Shown here piece by piece: positions 20,521-31,149 of a stretch of 64,000 nt of DNA. The stretch is from the NCBI GenBank assembly GCA_009733575.1, contig ML769701.1:1-64000 (forward strand), written 5' to 3'. A program made the position numbers and the translations under genes. The stretch comes from Gymnopus androsaceus JB14 (taxonomy: Eukaryota; Basidiomycota; Agaricomycetes; Agaricales; Omphalotaceae). Position 1 is the stretch's first letter; every line of letters starts with the position of its first letter. A model generated the notes under the pieces. The model worked only from the letters and a program-made list of their open reading frames with translations, was not told where the DNA came from and searched no databases.

Positions 20521-23500
20521 CACTTCAGGCTGCCCCAATTTATACTTCTTAGATAGTCCAAAGTTTAACAATCCAGTAACTAATATGATCAAAACCACAG
20601 GAAATCCAGGGCCCTGGAATCCAGGGGCCCCGCCTGGAATCCATACACCCTGCCTGGATTCCATGCATGTTGCATGGATTCCATGCCCTAGGGAATAGTA
20701 GGTGTATGGATCCAGCATGTTGCATGGAATCCATGCACTAGTAAAAATAGTAGTGTATGGATTCCATGCATGTTGCATGGAATCCATGCACTAGTAAAAA
20801 TAGTGGTGTATGGATCCAGGCATGTTGCATGGAATCCATGCACTAGAAAAAATAGTAGTGTATGGATTCCAGCATGTCGCCATGGAACCATGAACTAGTA
20901 AAAATAGTAGTGTATGGATTCCAGGCATGTTGCATGGAATCCATGCACTAGTAAAAATAGTAGTGTATGGATTCCATGCATGTTGCATGGATTCCAGCAC
21001 TAGTAAAAATAGAGTGTTATGGATTCCAGGCATGTTGCATGGATCCATGCCACTAGTAAAAAAATAGTAGGTGTATGGATTCCAGGCATGTTGCATGGAT
21101 TCCATGCACTAGTCAAAAATAGTAGTGTATGGATTCCAGGCATGTCGCATGGAATCCATGCACTTGGTAAAATAGTAGCATATGGATTCCAGGCATGTCG
21201 CATGGAATCCATGCACTGGTAAAATAGTAGTGTATGGATTCCAGGCATGTTGCATGGAATCCATGCACTGGTAAAAATAGTTAGTGTATGGATTCCAGGC
21301 ATGTTGCATGGAATCCATGCACTGGTAAAAATAGTAGTGTATGGATTCCAGGCATGTTGCATGGAATCCATGCACTGGTAAAAATAGTAGTGTATGGATT
21401 CCAGGCATGTTGCATGGAATCCATGCACTAGTAAAAATAGTAGCGTATGGATTCCAGGCATGTTGCATGGATTCCATGCACTAGTAAAAATAGTAGTGTA
21501 TGGATTCCATGCATCTCACATTAGTACTAGTTCGACCATTAGATTAGTTACTAGTCCAAGTTATCAGTACTAGTACCACCATTAGGTTAGTTACTAGTTC
21601 GAGTTATTAGTACTAGTACAACCATTAGGTTAGTTACTAGTATGACTTATTGGTACTAGTACAACCATTAGATTCGTTACTAGTATGGAGTTATTCGTAC
21701 TAGTACCACCATTAGGTTAGTTACTAGTTCGATTTATTAGTACCATTATAAGCATTAGATTCGTTACTAGTACAACTTATTAGTACTAGTACCACCATTA
21801 GATTAGTTACTAGTCCGAGTTATTAGTACTAGTACAACCATTAGGTAGTTACTAGTATGACTTATTGGTACTGGTACAACCATTAGATTAGTTACTAGTC
21901 CGAGTTATTCATACTAGTACCACCATTAGGTTAGTTACTAGTTCGAGTTATTAGTACCATTATAAGCATTAGATTCATTACTAGTACAACTTATTAGTAC
22001 TAGTTCAACCATTAGATTAGTTACTAGTCCGAGTTATTTACTAGTACCACCATTAGATTAGTTACTAGTCCGAGTTATCAGTACTAGTACCACCATTAGG
22101 TTAGTTACTAGTACGACTTATTGGTACCAGTACAACCATTAGCTTCCTTACTAGTATGACCTTATGCCCACCCTCCCGGTGCTTATGGGCGCTTATTTAT
22201 CCAAAAAAATGTCGGGAATCAGGCTTGATAAATCCTTCAAAAATCATCAAAGATTATCAAAATATTTCGGCATTATTGTTCCCCCCAGTGTATATGGGCA
22301 CATATGGGTGCTCATTTTACTGCAGAACATTGGAAATTGAGCTTGATAAATTCTGGAAAAATCGTGAAAATAGTGAAAATATTTGGGCATTGTTATCCCG
22401 CCCACCAGCACTTTTGGGTGTGTATTTTCCTGCCAAATAACGGGAATGGAGCTTGATAAATCTCGGAAAAAGGATAAAAAATCATGAAAATATTTAGGGA
22501 TTGTTTTTCCACCTCCCACTGATTATGGCACCTCATGTCCGAATAAGGTCATGTAACACATGTGACACTGTCACACTACATATATGGTATACCTTAACTG
22601 TAACTCTCCTTCTGGAATTCATCCTCATTGCAATCAAAAGTGTAATTTGTAGTTTGTGTGACAGTGTCACATGCAGGCTGATGGGATCAGCAGAGGTAGG
22701 TTGCTGGGTGTAGATGAGAAAGTCATCACTGTAACTATCAATCGCTATTTCACAAATTTCAATTTGTACTGTGTGACAGTGTCACGTGACTATTACTATA
22801 CTTCGCATGCACTACTATATTTACTAGTGCATGGAATCCATGCGACATGCCTGGGAATCCATACACTACTATTTTTTACTAGTGCATGGATTCCATGCAA
22901 CATGCCTGGAATCCATACACTACTATTTTTCCTAGTGCATGGAATCCATGCAACATGCCTGGAATCCATACACTACTATTTTTACCAGTGCATGGATTCC
23001 ATGCGACATGCCTGGAATCCATACACTACTATTTTTACCAGTGCATGGAATCCATGCAACATGCCTGGAATCCATACACTACTATTTTTACTAGTGCATG
23101 GATTCCATGCAACATGCCTGGAATCCATACACTACTATTTTTACCAGTGCATGGATTCCATGCAACATGCCTGGAATCCATACACTACTATTTTTACCAG
23201 TGCATGGATTCCATGAAACATGCCTGGAATCCATACACTACTATTTTTACTAGTGCATGGATTCCATGCAACATGCCTGGAATCCATACACTACTATTTT
23301 TACTTAGTGCATGGAATCCATGCAACATGCCTGGAATCCATACACTACTATTTTTTACTAGTGCATGGAATCCATGCAACATGCTGGAATCCATACACTA
23401 CTATTTTTACTAGTGCATGGAATCCATGCAACATGCCTGGAATCCATACACTACTATTTTTACTAGTGCATGGAATCCATGCAACATGCCTGGAATCCAT

Positions 23501-25062
23501 ACACTACTATTTTTACTAGTGCATGGATTCCATGCAACATGCCTGGAATCCATACACTACTTATTTTACTAGTGTATGGATTCATACACTACTATTTTTA
23601 CTAGTGCATGGATTCCATGCAACATGCCTGGAATCCATACACTACTATTTTTACCAGTGCATGGATTCCATGTGACATGCCTGGAATCCATACACTACTA
23701 TTTTTACCAGTGCATGGATTCCATGCAACATGCCTGGAATCCATACACTACTATTTTTACCAGTGCATGGATTCCATGCAACATGCCTGGAATCCATACA
23801 CTACTATTTTTACTAGTGCATGGATTCCATGCAACATGCCTGGAATCCATACACTACTATTTTTACTAGTGCATGGAATCCATGCAACATGCCTGGAATC
23901 CATACACTACTATTTTTACTAGTGCATGGAATCCATGCAACATGCCTGGAATCCATACACTACTATTTTTACTAGTGCATGGAATCCATGCAACATGCCT
24001 GGAATCCATACACTACTATTTTTACCAGTGCATGGATTCCATGCAACATGCCTGGAATCCATACACTACTATTTTACTAGTGCATGGATTCCATGCAACA
24101 TGCCTGGAATCCATACACTACTATTTTTACTAGTGCATGGAATCCATGCAACATGCCTGGAATCCATACACTACTATTTTACTAGTGCATGGAATCCATG
24201 CAACATGCCTGGAATCCATACACTACTATTTTTACTAGTGCATGGAATCCATGCAACATGCCTGGAATCCATACACTACTATTTTTACCAGTGCATGGAT
24301 TCCATGCAACATGCCTGGAATCCATACACTACTATTTTTACTAGTGCATGGATTCCATGCAACATGCCTGGAATCCATACACTACTATTTTTACTAGTGC
24401 ATGGAATCCATGCAACATGCCTGGAATCCATACACTACTATTTTTACTAGTGCATGGAATCCATGCAACATGCCTGGAATCCATACACTACTATTTTTAC
24501 TAGTGCATGGAATCCATGCAACATGCCTGGAATCCATACACTACTATTTTTACCAGTGCATGGATTCCATGCAACATGCCTGGAATCCATACACTACTAT
24601 TTTTACTAGTGCATGGATTCCATGCAACATGCCTGGAATCCATACACTACTATTTTTACTAGTGTATGGATTCCATACACTACTATTTTTACTAGTGCAT
24701 GGATTCCATGCAACATGCCTGGAATCCATACACTACTATTTTTACCAGTGCATGGATTCCATGTGACATGCCTGGAATCCATACACTACTATTTTTACCA
24801 GTGCATGGATTCCATGCAACATGCATGGAATCCATACACTACTATTTTTACCAGTGCATGGATTCCATGCAAACATGCCTGGAATCCATACACTACTATT
24901 TTTACCAGTGCATGGATTCCATGCAACATGCCTGGAATCCAGGTGGGGTGTATGGATTCCAGGCGGGGCCCCTGGATTTCCTGTGGATTTTGATCATATT
25001 AGTTACTGGATTGTTACACTTTGGACTATCTAACTAGTTACTTTTCCTGGTAGACTGGAATG
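20521..25062. mobile_element. Second copy of the satellite-packed element (assembly repeat)
   Basis: Same ends, same flanking GTGTGTT and same internal order as 11924-16461: 53-bp array about 20650-21515, 43-bp array 21516-22155, ~115-bp repeats 22165-22520, palindromes, 53-bp array 22812-24945. Total length differs by only a few bases. Confidence 0.75.
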
Positions 25063-25103
25063 GTGTGTTTGTTGAGTGGGTGTATGGTCGGTAGGGTAGC
25101 TAT

Positions 25104-26890
25104 TCAGACAGCTGCTCTTTGGTGGGTCATGTCTATGGCTAGCGGCATGGGCAGGAGATTTGAGTGGATGTCGAGGAGGTTGGTTGGAGTGGATGAAAGA
25201 GCTCCTGTGATCATGAGCGAGACTTGACATTGGATAGAGGTGAGTTTTTGGATGATGTTGTGTCTAGCTTCGCGTTTCAGCTGTTTCTGTCCCTTGTTTG
25301 CCCCTGGGTGTCGTTGTGGAACAAGAAAGATGTCAGAGGCATACAACATCCTGCTGCGTAGCATCGCAATATACCATTCCCGTGCGTACTCGGAGGTGGC
25401 TCCTGCCATCACCCTTGATAACCGTCTGAATTGTGCGAGCCAAGCCTGTCCTTTGGCTATCACCGCTGAACCCTGTTCTTTGAATCGTAACTCGCTGTCG
25501 AGTATCACCCCTACTAGCTTTATTCCTTCCTTTCTCTTCACCAACTTTCCTCCAACCTTGATATCTGTTCCTCGAAGTGGAATTGTCTTTTTGGGTTGGA
25601 CTGGATGGCAAGTGCGTTTCCTGGTGTAGTCGGCTAGTTGAAACTTCTCCAGGCCAAAGGAACAGTTATGCTCCCTGGCCCAGTCTAGGACTCCCCCTGG
25701 ATTGTTCATCAGTTGTTCGAGTCGGGTGTGGGTTTCTGTGAATGAGTCGCCTTGTGCGACGAGTTTTGCATCGTCCATGAAGAGGAGGCTGAGATCTTTT
25801 GTTTTTTGATTAATGAGTTTGAGTAGGCCTGCATTGTAGAAGAGGTATTGGACGACTGCAAATGGGTCTCCTTGGTCTAGACCTCCTGGCGGTTTGAATG
25901 GTTCAGAGGTGAAGTCTTCAAATAGAATGCGGGTTTTCCGGCTTGCATATCTCCTTTTTATCCAGTCAACTATCTCCTTTGGGACACTGGCCATCCTCAT
26001 CTCATGGTATAGCATTTCCAGGTCCACGCTAGGGTAAGCTCCCTTAACATCCAGTGCCAGCGCTGAGACCACCTTGCCCTTCCTCCATGCCTTCTTAACC
26101 GTTGAAATGAACAGGTGGAGTGAGTCGGTTGTACTTCACCCTGGTCTTCCACCAAACTGCATTTACGGTAGAAGGCCATGTAGCTCTGCTCCCCTGACCG
26201 TGATATCTGCAACAACACTGTTGGAGGGACAACCCCAACCGCTGGACAACACTAAGGGCCTCCACGTTCCTGGTAGCTGATAGTTCGGTTTTCCTGGTTT
26301 ACGAGCGACAAAGGTCTCGTTAGTTTGCCAATCATTGGGATAGTGTGGGATGGTGAACCCTGCTCGGAGAAGGGGGCCAAAAAGGGGGGCAATCAGCTCA
26401 GCGCATTCCCTAAATAGGATGTTGGGGAGAGAGTCGCTTTGGGTCACCTTGTAAGGTTTCATTCTCCTAAATGCTCTGATGATTTGGTGATTGGCTGGTA
26501 GCTGGAATTTCCAAGCTGCTGGGGGGTATTCTGCATCTGCCGGAGCTTGGGGAGCAGGCGGAGCTGGGGGGAAGAATGAGTCTTTGAATGCCTCGGCTTT
26601 ACTTGTGCTGTCCGAGACCAACTTCTTTCGACCTCTTTCCTCGACCTCCAAATCTGGGACTCGGGACATTCCTCCATCCGTGAAGCCTCTCTTCATCAGC
26701 TTTGCCACGTCCCAGTGGTTATCTCTGCGTAGTTCTAGCAGAAATTCGTCCCAGTGCTTCTTCTTCTTCATATGTTCCATCTCCCTGGCTAAATCCTGAC
26801 ATGTCCTTTGGTACTCTTCATGGATAGGGTGATCTGGGATGTGACGTTTGTGGTGAGATTTATTTGCCAGGTTTTTCTTTTTGGTGTTTA
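25104..26890 (-). pseudogene. LINE ORF2 reverse transcriptase domain
   Basis: Read from 26890 down. The N-terminal linker (KKKKHWDEFLLELRRDNHWD) and fingers (FRRMKPYKVTQSDSLPN, KPGKPNYQLPGTWRPL) lie in one frame to about 26163. After a frameshift the palm follows (ALDVKGAYPSVD, PPGGLDQGDPFAVVQY, LLFMDDAKLVAQGD). The catalytic pair of FMDD is present. The thumb ends at THQRAAV, with TGA at 25104. Function in an intact element is target-primed cDNA synthesis. A TGA at 26890-26892 separates it from the endonuclease although the frame is the same. This is the better-quality copy of the RT. Confidence 0.75.
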
Positions 26891-26891
26891 G

Positions 26892-27905
26892 TCATTTTAG
26901 CTCCTCATTGTACCATCGTCGTGTGTACGGGGATGGTTTCACCATGGGGACATGCTTCTCAACCAGCTTCGTAATGGTCTCGTCGAGGGCTGCAAAGCCT
27001 GCATCGAACTCCTCTCTCATCTGGATTTCAGCAGGTGCGTCTAACTTCTCAAACTTGTCTTTTAGTTCCTCTCTGAAGGTCTCCCTGTCTACTTTCCTCC
27101 AGTTCCTCTTGGGATGTTCCATTGTTAGGTCAACTGCTAGGGAGATTTTGATGATGATTTCATAGTGGTTGGTTAAGGGAGGACGGAGGGAGGGGTCGAC
27201 AGAGCAGCTTAAAATTTGATCAAGGAGGTGCGTGCTGCAGAAGATGTTGTCTATGCGCATCTCGTTTTTGGTTCTGAGGGACTCGAGGGTTGGAGTACCA
27301 GGGGCTAGGGTCATCTGCATGTTGTTGGAGGAGAAGAGGTCTATGAGGAGTTTGGCAGCTCTCAGGTTGGCTGGAGTGAATAGGTGTGAGTTACGTGGTT
27401 CATCCCACATAGGGTGGTGTTGGTTAAAATCTCCAAGCCAGACATAGTGAAGCAGGGCACGAGTGGTCAGAAGGGCGTCGGTACTGCGTAAGTAATCACA
27501 CAAAGTTATCAGGGCACTGTCGTGTTTGCCGTCAATGTACAAGTTGAAGAGTCGCAATGTGCCGTAAGTTCCTGAGATCTGAACCGCGGTGATATCGGGA
27601 TGGCGGATCGGGATTGGCTTCCAAGAGCCGGTAGATAGTCTCTTGCTTATCAGTAGCACCGATCTCGTTTTCGTTTTGCTTTCTTCACTATCGAGGTGCG
27701 TAGCGGGATAGATGGAATGGAATTTATAGATGGATTTTGTGTTACCAAACTTGTCGATATTTGGCTCCTGCATCGCCAGGATGTCGAAAGATTCGTCAGT
27801 ATTGAATAACATGTTGAATTGGGCTTGGGGAGATTTATTGAGATTTTGTTGCCAGATCTTTAGGTGCAGCCTCGGTGCGTGTTTGTTTGGTTGTTCGTTA
27901 TTCAT
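26892..27905 (-). CDS. LINE ORF2 N-terminal APE-type endonuclease
   Basis: This segment encodes 337 residues. APE-like endonuclease motifs in order: KIWQQNLNKS (N), ILAMQEPN (E), YVWLGDFNQHHPMWD (D, N), MRIDNIFCS (D) and PPLTNHYEI in place of the usual SDH. The catalytic Asp of the final motif is Asn, so cleavage activity is doubtful. It would nick target DNA at T-rich sites, consistent with the insertion next to GGTTT. The ATG at 27903-27905 overlaps the ORF1 stop as ATGA. A premature TGA ends it at 26892. Confidence 0.75.
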   Translation of the reverse strand: MNNEQPNKHAPRLHLKIWQQNLNKSPQAQFNMLFNTDESFDILAMQEPNIDKFGNTKSIYKFHSIYPATHLDSEESKTKTRSVLLISKRLSTGSWKPIPIRHPDITAVQISGTYGTLRLFNLYIDGKHDSALITLCDYLRSTDALLTTRALLHYVWLGDFNQHHPMWDEPRNSHLFTPANLRAAKLLIDLFSSNNMQMTLAPGTPTLESLRTKNEMRIDNIFCSTHLLDQILSCSVDPSLRPPLTNHYEIIIKISLAVDLTMEHPKRNWRKVDRETFREELKDKFEKLDAPAEIQMREEFDAGFAALDETITKLVEKHVPMVKPSPYTRRWYNEELK

Positions 27906-30034
27906 TCTGATGGGGTGTTTAGACGCGCTGGGCTAGGGGGAAGGGATGTGGATCTCGTTCTGGTAGGGAGGGTTGTAGGGGGAGAGTTTCGTGTGTCATT
28001 ACGAACATTGTCCTGGGTTCGAAGCCAGTCGTCATATCCCTGCCTTTCCAGCTCCTCCAATTCTCTGATCTCCTGCATAGATTGTCCTGCTCTATACATC
28101 CGAGGGCCCATATCCGCAAGGAATGCGTCCATTGTGCGCTGTTTGCCGAAGTTTCTGGATGTGGCAGTGGCGGCTGTGTGGGTTTTTAGGTTTTGCGATC
28201 CTCCCCCTTTGCCTCTCATGCCTCCTGCTAGTCTCCCTGTGCTGCGCCTTTCAACCCTTTGCCAGCCTTCATCCCTCTGGCACACTTCCTCCCTCCACGA
28301 GTTGTCAAAGTCCTCTTTCTGGAACAACTTCACCTTTGTCCAAGTCTCAGGCTCGTTCATGACAAAAAGCCTGTAGTTTGAGCCTGCTCTTTGGTTGTGG
28401 AGGGATGCTACTTGGTGGGTGAACACTGGGCAGCTTCTGTCAGATGCTGCGTGTCCTCTGCGCTTGCAGAGGGTGCATTTAAGCTCTTCTATGGGTGCCG
28501 TGCATGTTGAGGTTTGGTGTGGTTCAGTGCATCTGGCACACACATCGTTGCTGTGCTTGCATTCTTTTGCAAAGTGCCCAAACCTCTGGCATTTCAAGCA
28601 TTGTTTGGGGTCGGAGAGGGATTTGTGCATTTCGAGGGATTTGTTTTGGATGATGACTCCGTTCTGGAGGATGTAGTTCGCTGCCCCTGGTGAGTTGAAT
28701 GAGAATATTGCGTGTGCAACTTTCTGATTGGGTTTTCTGCGTTCAGGTGGTTTGATCCAGCGCGCCTTTAATATTGAGTCTCCTTGCAAGCTGTTATCGG
28801 CTTCAATCGCCCTTAGCACACTGTCTTCCCCCAATTCCTCCGAGACTGGGACCATCTGCACCACCACCTCGTATGAGTTGAAGTGAGCTGTGATCTCTTC
28901 CTCCCATTTCTTCGTCCATTCATCTAGCCTGTCTGCGCTCCTTAGCCATTCCATCCCTTCCAGAGTCATCATATACAGCAGTGCTCCTCCGGGAATCTTT
29001 CTGGCTGAGATGAATTTGGTTGTGGATGTGCCATTCGTGGCGCCCTCAATGCCAATCTCCTTGAGGCCGTGGTTTGCTCTTTCCACGAGCTGTTTCTCTC
29101 CCATCCCCTCTAGAAGTCCTGTCCCGCCGGTGCGGTCCTTGGGTCGAATGATTATCTTCCGTTGGTCGGCGTCAGCTTCCAGAATGGCTCGGGTGTGTTG
29201 AGCACGAATCACATTGCCCACGGCCTTGTCGGCCACTTGCTCAGCTCGTGCTTCAGCTCCTACTTTCAGGGCTACGGTGAAGGTCATGTTGAGTTTGCCA
29301 TGTGAGTTAACCACGGTGTCGAGTTTATCTGCTGCTTGGACCCATCTTCCAAACAGTTCGCCATCTATCCCGCTGGTTCCCATCATCTTCTCCTCGAGCT
29401 GCTTCATCCTTGTTGTGGCCTCTTCCATCTTCTTCGCCACTTCATTAAACCGTTCGTGAGCTCTGACTGCGATGGATGCTGCTGCAGATTCTACTGATGA
29501 GAGCTTTTTCTCTAGTGATTCGATAGTGTTGTTGAGCTGTTTTTCGACCTGATCTCCCACTATGCCCGCAAAGTGGGCTTCATCTTGTATTTTGAGGGTT
29601 GTATAGGTTTCTGCAATCGAGTCGAGTTTGTTTTTGAAGGACATGATGACGGCGTTGGCCAGGCTGTCCGTGACATCTCCTGACAGGAGACCTTTGGGGG
29701 AAGAGGATTCATTTGTTCCCATGCACCTTTCTATGCCTTTGTGGACCTTTTCCGTAATCTGTTCGACCATCTTGTCTTCCTTCGCATTTTCGAATTGTTC
29801 TTTCAGGAAGATGGCCACCCACTGCACTCTCTGCCATTCTTCCTTCTTTGCTTGTATGGCTGCGCCGCCTTCCGAGTATGTCTTCACTGTTTTGATCATT
29901 CTGCCCAGGCAGTCTTGGACCTCACTTCTGTTGTCCAAGATCCATCCGCATTTCCGAAGATTTTTCTCTGCTTCTTGCATTTTCTGACTGGGTGTGCGCT
30001 GTGAGGACGACGGTGTGGATGACACTGTGTCCAT
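27902..30034 (-). CDS. LINE ORF1, gag-like RNA-binding protein (intact)
   Basis: An uninterrupted 710-codon frame. The N-terminal half is helical and charged, with a coiled-coil-like stretch (residues about 60-260, heptad-like EE/K runs such as MEEATTRMKQLEEKMMG). Around residues 480-570 it has an RRM-like segment followed by three zinc knuckles: CLKCQRFGHFAKEC, CARCTEPHQTSTC and CTLCKRRGHAASDRSC. The C-terminus is Pro/Thr-rich. Such ORF1 proteins coat element RNA. It overlaps ORF2 by ATGA, suggesting reinitiation-coupled translation. Unusually for this locus it has no stops, so the LINE is younger than the Ngaro element around it. Confidence 0.85.
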   Translation of the reverse strand: MDTVSSTPSSSQRTPSQKMQEAEKNLRKCGWILDNRSEVQDCLGRMIKTVKTYSEGGAAIQAKKEEWQRVQWVAIFLKEQFENAKEDKMVEQITEKVHKGIERCMGTNESSSPKGLLSGDVTDSLANAVIMSFKNKLDSIAETYTTLKIQDEAHFAGIVGDQVEKQLNNTIESLEKKLSSVESAAASIAVRAHERFNEVAKKMEEATTRMKQLEEKMMGTSGIDGELFGRWVQAADKLDTVVNSHGKLNMTFTVALKVGAEARAEQVADKAVGNVIRAQHTRAILEADADQRKIIIRPKDRTGGTGLLEGMGEKQLVERANHGLKEIGIEGATNGTSTTKFISARKIPGGALLYMMTLEGMEWLRSADRLDEWTKKWEEEITAHFNSYEVVVQMVPVSEELGEDSVLRAIEADNSLQGDSILKARWIKPPERRKPNQKVAHAIFSFNSPGAANYILQNGVIIQNKSLEMHKSLSDPKQCLKCQRFGHFAKECKHSNDVCARCTEPHQTSTCTAPIEELKCTLCKRRGHAASDRSCPVFTHQVASLHNQRAGSNYRLFVMNEPETWTKVKLFQKEDFDNSWREEVCQRDEGWQRVERRSTGRLAGGMRGKGGGSQNLKTHTAATATSRNFGKQRTMDAFLADMGPRMYRAGQSMQEIRELEELERQGYDDWLRTQDNVRNDTRNSPPTTLPTRTRSTSLPPSPARLNTPSE

Positions 30035-30187
30035 GATACTACAAACTGCTCAATTTAGGTATATATTTGCTGTACTAGCTCCTAAATAGTACAGGGAATA
30101 TATATTTTGGGTTTTGTCAGTCAGATTGTCGCGTTAGTGGCGTGTGAAAATTTTCGGGATGATGGTAGTTAAGGATGAAGGAGCCTC
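30035..30187 (-). promoter_or_regulatory. LINE 5' untranslated region
   Basis: The 153 bp between the ORF1 start and the right target duplication. Internal promoter function is expected for LINEs, but no specific motif can be named. Confidence 0.45.
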
Positions 30188-30411
30188 CTCGTTCTTGGTT
30201 TATCCATTGCCTCCTTGCTCATTTCTCTGATAACATTGCTGGTTACTCTCTTCACTCCAGTGGAGCGACATGGTTAGCTTCATTGAGTGTTCCTATGGAG
30301 CTTATCCAGGCAATCGGTTGTTGGGCATCGGAATTGTTCAAGATCTACATTAGAACACACCCCGTTCTTCTCACGGCACTACTCTTTTCACAACAACCAG
30401 CCACTGCTTGA
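30188..30411 (+). pseudogene. Ngaro tyrosine recombinase, C-terminal catalytic part
   Basis: It continues 9663-10385 in frame after the LINE (RSWFIHCLLAHFSDNI). The catalytic H-x-x-R box reads GYSLHSSGATW where relatives read like GHSLRSGGATW: H is Tyr and R is His. The later GRW motif reads GCW. The nucleophile region IYIRTHP is retained. All three substitutions are explained by C-to-T or G-to-A changes, so the enzyme is dead. The first 14 bases are the right target duplication (30188-30201). Confidence 0.75.
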
Positions 30412-30453
30412 TCTCGCTCCTCCTCATCATCATTCTTCATCACTATAACCCTT

Positions 30454-30583
30454 TACCCATTCTGTTGCTCAAATCCAGTTTATTACAGGGTGTAGCCGCT
30501 GTTTCAGGGCTGCACCTGTGTCCTCCTAAACCTTGTGCATTTCTCCCAGGAGCAGCAATGAAAATGACGCCTCCGTTGATTAG
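30454..30583 (+). repeat. Ngaro split direct repeat B1
   Basis: About 130 bp (ACCCATTCTGTTGCTC... to CTCCGTTGATTAG) repeated as B2 at 31020-31149. I count about 12 differences, all transitions. Confidence 0.85.
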
Positions 30584-30880
30584 TTGAATTTAAAAAATAT
30601 GTTTACAAAAGTCTAATCAATGAGGTAAGAGAACCTAGCTTCTCTTCTCACTCTCTACTCACTGATGGTCAGTGTACGCTCCGCGTGCCTCAGACTCAGG
30701 TCTCCTTTCCATCAGTGAAGCCCTAGTCAGTCAGGTACACTCCGCATGCTTGCAGGTTGCCTGCCCTTTTCTGACTCAGATGCTCAGCTCTGCAGCCAAT
30801 CATCTTATGTCTTACATTCTCTTGTTCCTTTTGATATTTATTGCGTAGAGACTTCGGGAGTCAGCACCCTTTCTGACTCG
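30584..30880 (+). repeat. Ngaro split direct repeat A2
   Basis: Repeat of A1 (4726-5018), joined directly to B1. About 140 bp of further non-repeated sequence separates it from B2, so either A2 is longer than its recognisable match with A1 or a spacer is present. Confidence 0.8.
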
Positions 30881-31019
30881 AACTCTCAGGTGTGTACAGT
30901 ATCTACGGATTTTTATTCTTTCTGACTCGCCAAATATCTCAGCGTTGTTTTTGTATTTCGTATTACCCGCCTTCCCATTCCCTCTGTGCACATAATCTAC
31001 TTGTACTTTACATTTCATG

Positions 31020-31149
31020 TACCCATTCCATCACTCAAATCCAGTTTATTACAGGGTGTAGCCGCTGTTTCAGGGTTGCACCCATGTCCTCCTAAACCTT
31101 GTGCATTTCTCCCAGGAGCAGTGATGAAAACAACACCTCCGTTGATTAG
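31020..31149 (+). repeat. Ngaro split direct repeat B2 (right terminus)
   Basis: Matches B1 and ends CTCCGTTGATTAG, after which flanking sequence ATTAATTAAAATA begins. Confidence 0.85.

Larger units (their letters stand above)
17845..26398. repeat. Assembly duplication of 9271-17819
   Basis: From TTTGAAGCACTCACCGTTGT onward this repeats 9271-17819 in the same order and orientation, including the LINE tail, RNase H, satellite element and RT. From 17845 to about 21300 it carries very frequent one-base indels. After about 21500 it is nearly identical. Each copy is worst at the edge touching the gap. That pattern fits unmerged contig overlap, not a biological duplication. Confidence 0.9.
10386..30187 (-). 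mobile_element. Tad1-like non-LTR retrotransposon (LINE) interrupting the Ngaro recombinase
   Basis: This minus-strand LINE has its 5' end at 30187 and its A-rich tail at 10386. It contains ORF1 with CCHC knuckles and ORF2 with APE endonuclease, RT, RNase H and a C-terminal Cys motif. That domain order (including RNase H) is typical of the fungal Tad1 clade. A 14-bp target duplication brackets it, and removing it plus one duplication copy rejoins the recombinase in frame (TRSW-F-IHCL). After discounting the satellite element and assembly duplication, the LINE is about 6.7 kb (18958-30187 minus 20521-25062), apparently full length. Confidence 0.85.
4726..31149 (+). mobile_element. Ngaro-type tyrosine-recombinase retrotransposon (DIRS order), nested and decayed
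   Basis: The element runs from repeat A1 (4726) to the end of B2 (31149). Coding order is gag-like CCCH protein, RT/RNase H, then tyrosine recombinase. The arrangement A1-ORFs-B1-A2-B2 of split direct repeats is diagnostic of Ngaro-like DIRS-order elements, which integrate through a circular intermediate using a tyrosine recombinase instead of a DDE integrase. Both flanks carry ATTAA (4721-4725 and 31150-31154), and the internal B1/A2 junction carries ATTAG. That fits recombination at a short core rather than a transposase-type duplication. The element contains a ~2 kb insertion (6051-8098), a LINE (10386-30187) and the assembly duplication, and all its ORFs are broken. Confidence 0.8.

Noticed and set aside
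16429..26799. Plus-strand open frames opposite the LINE RT (e.g. 16639-17028, 25240-25629)
   Set aside because: They are antisense shadows of the RT on the minus strand, identical in both assembly copies.
28123..30004. Several plus-strand frames opposite LINE ORF1
   Set aside because: Shadow frames of a clearly coding minus-strand ORF with zinc knuckles.
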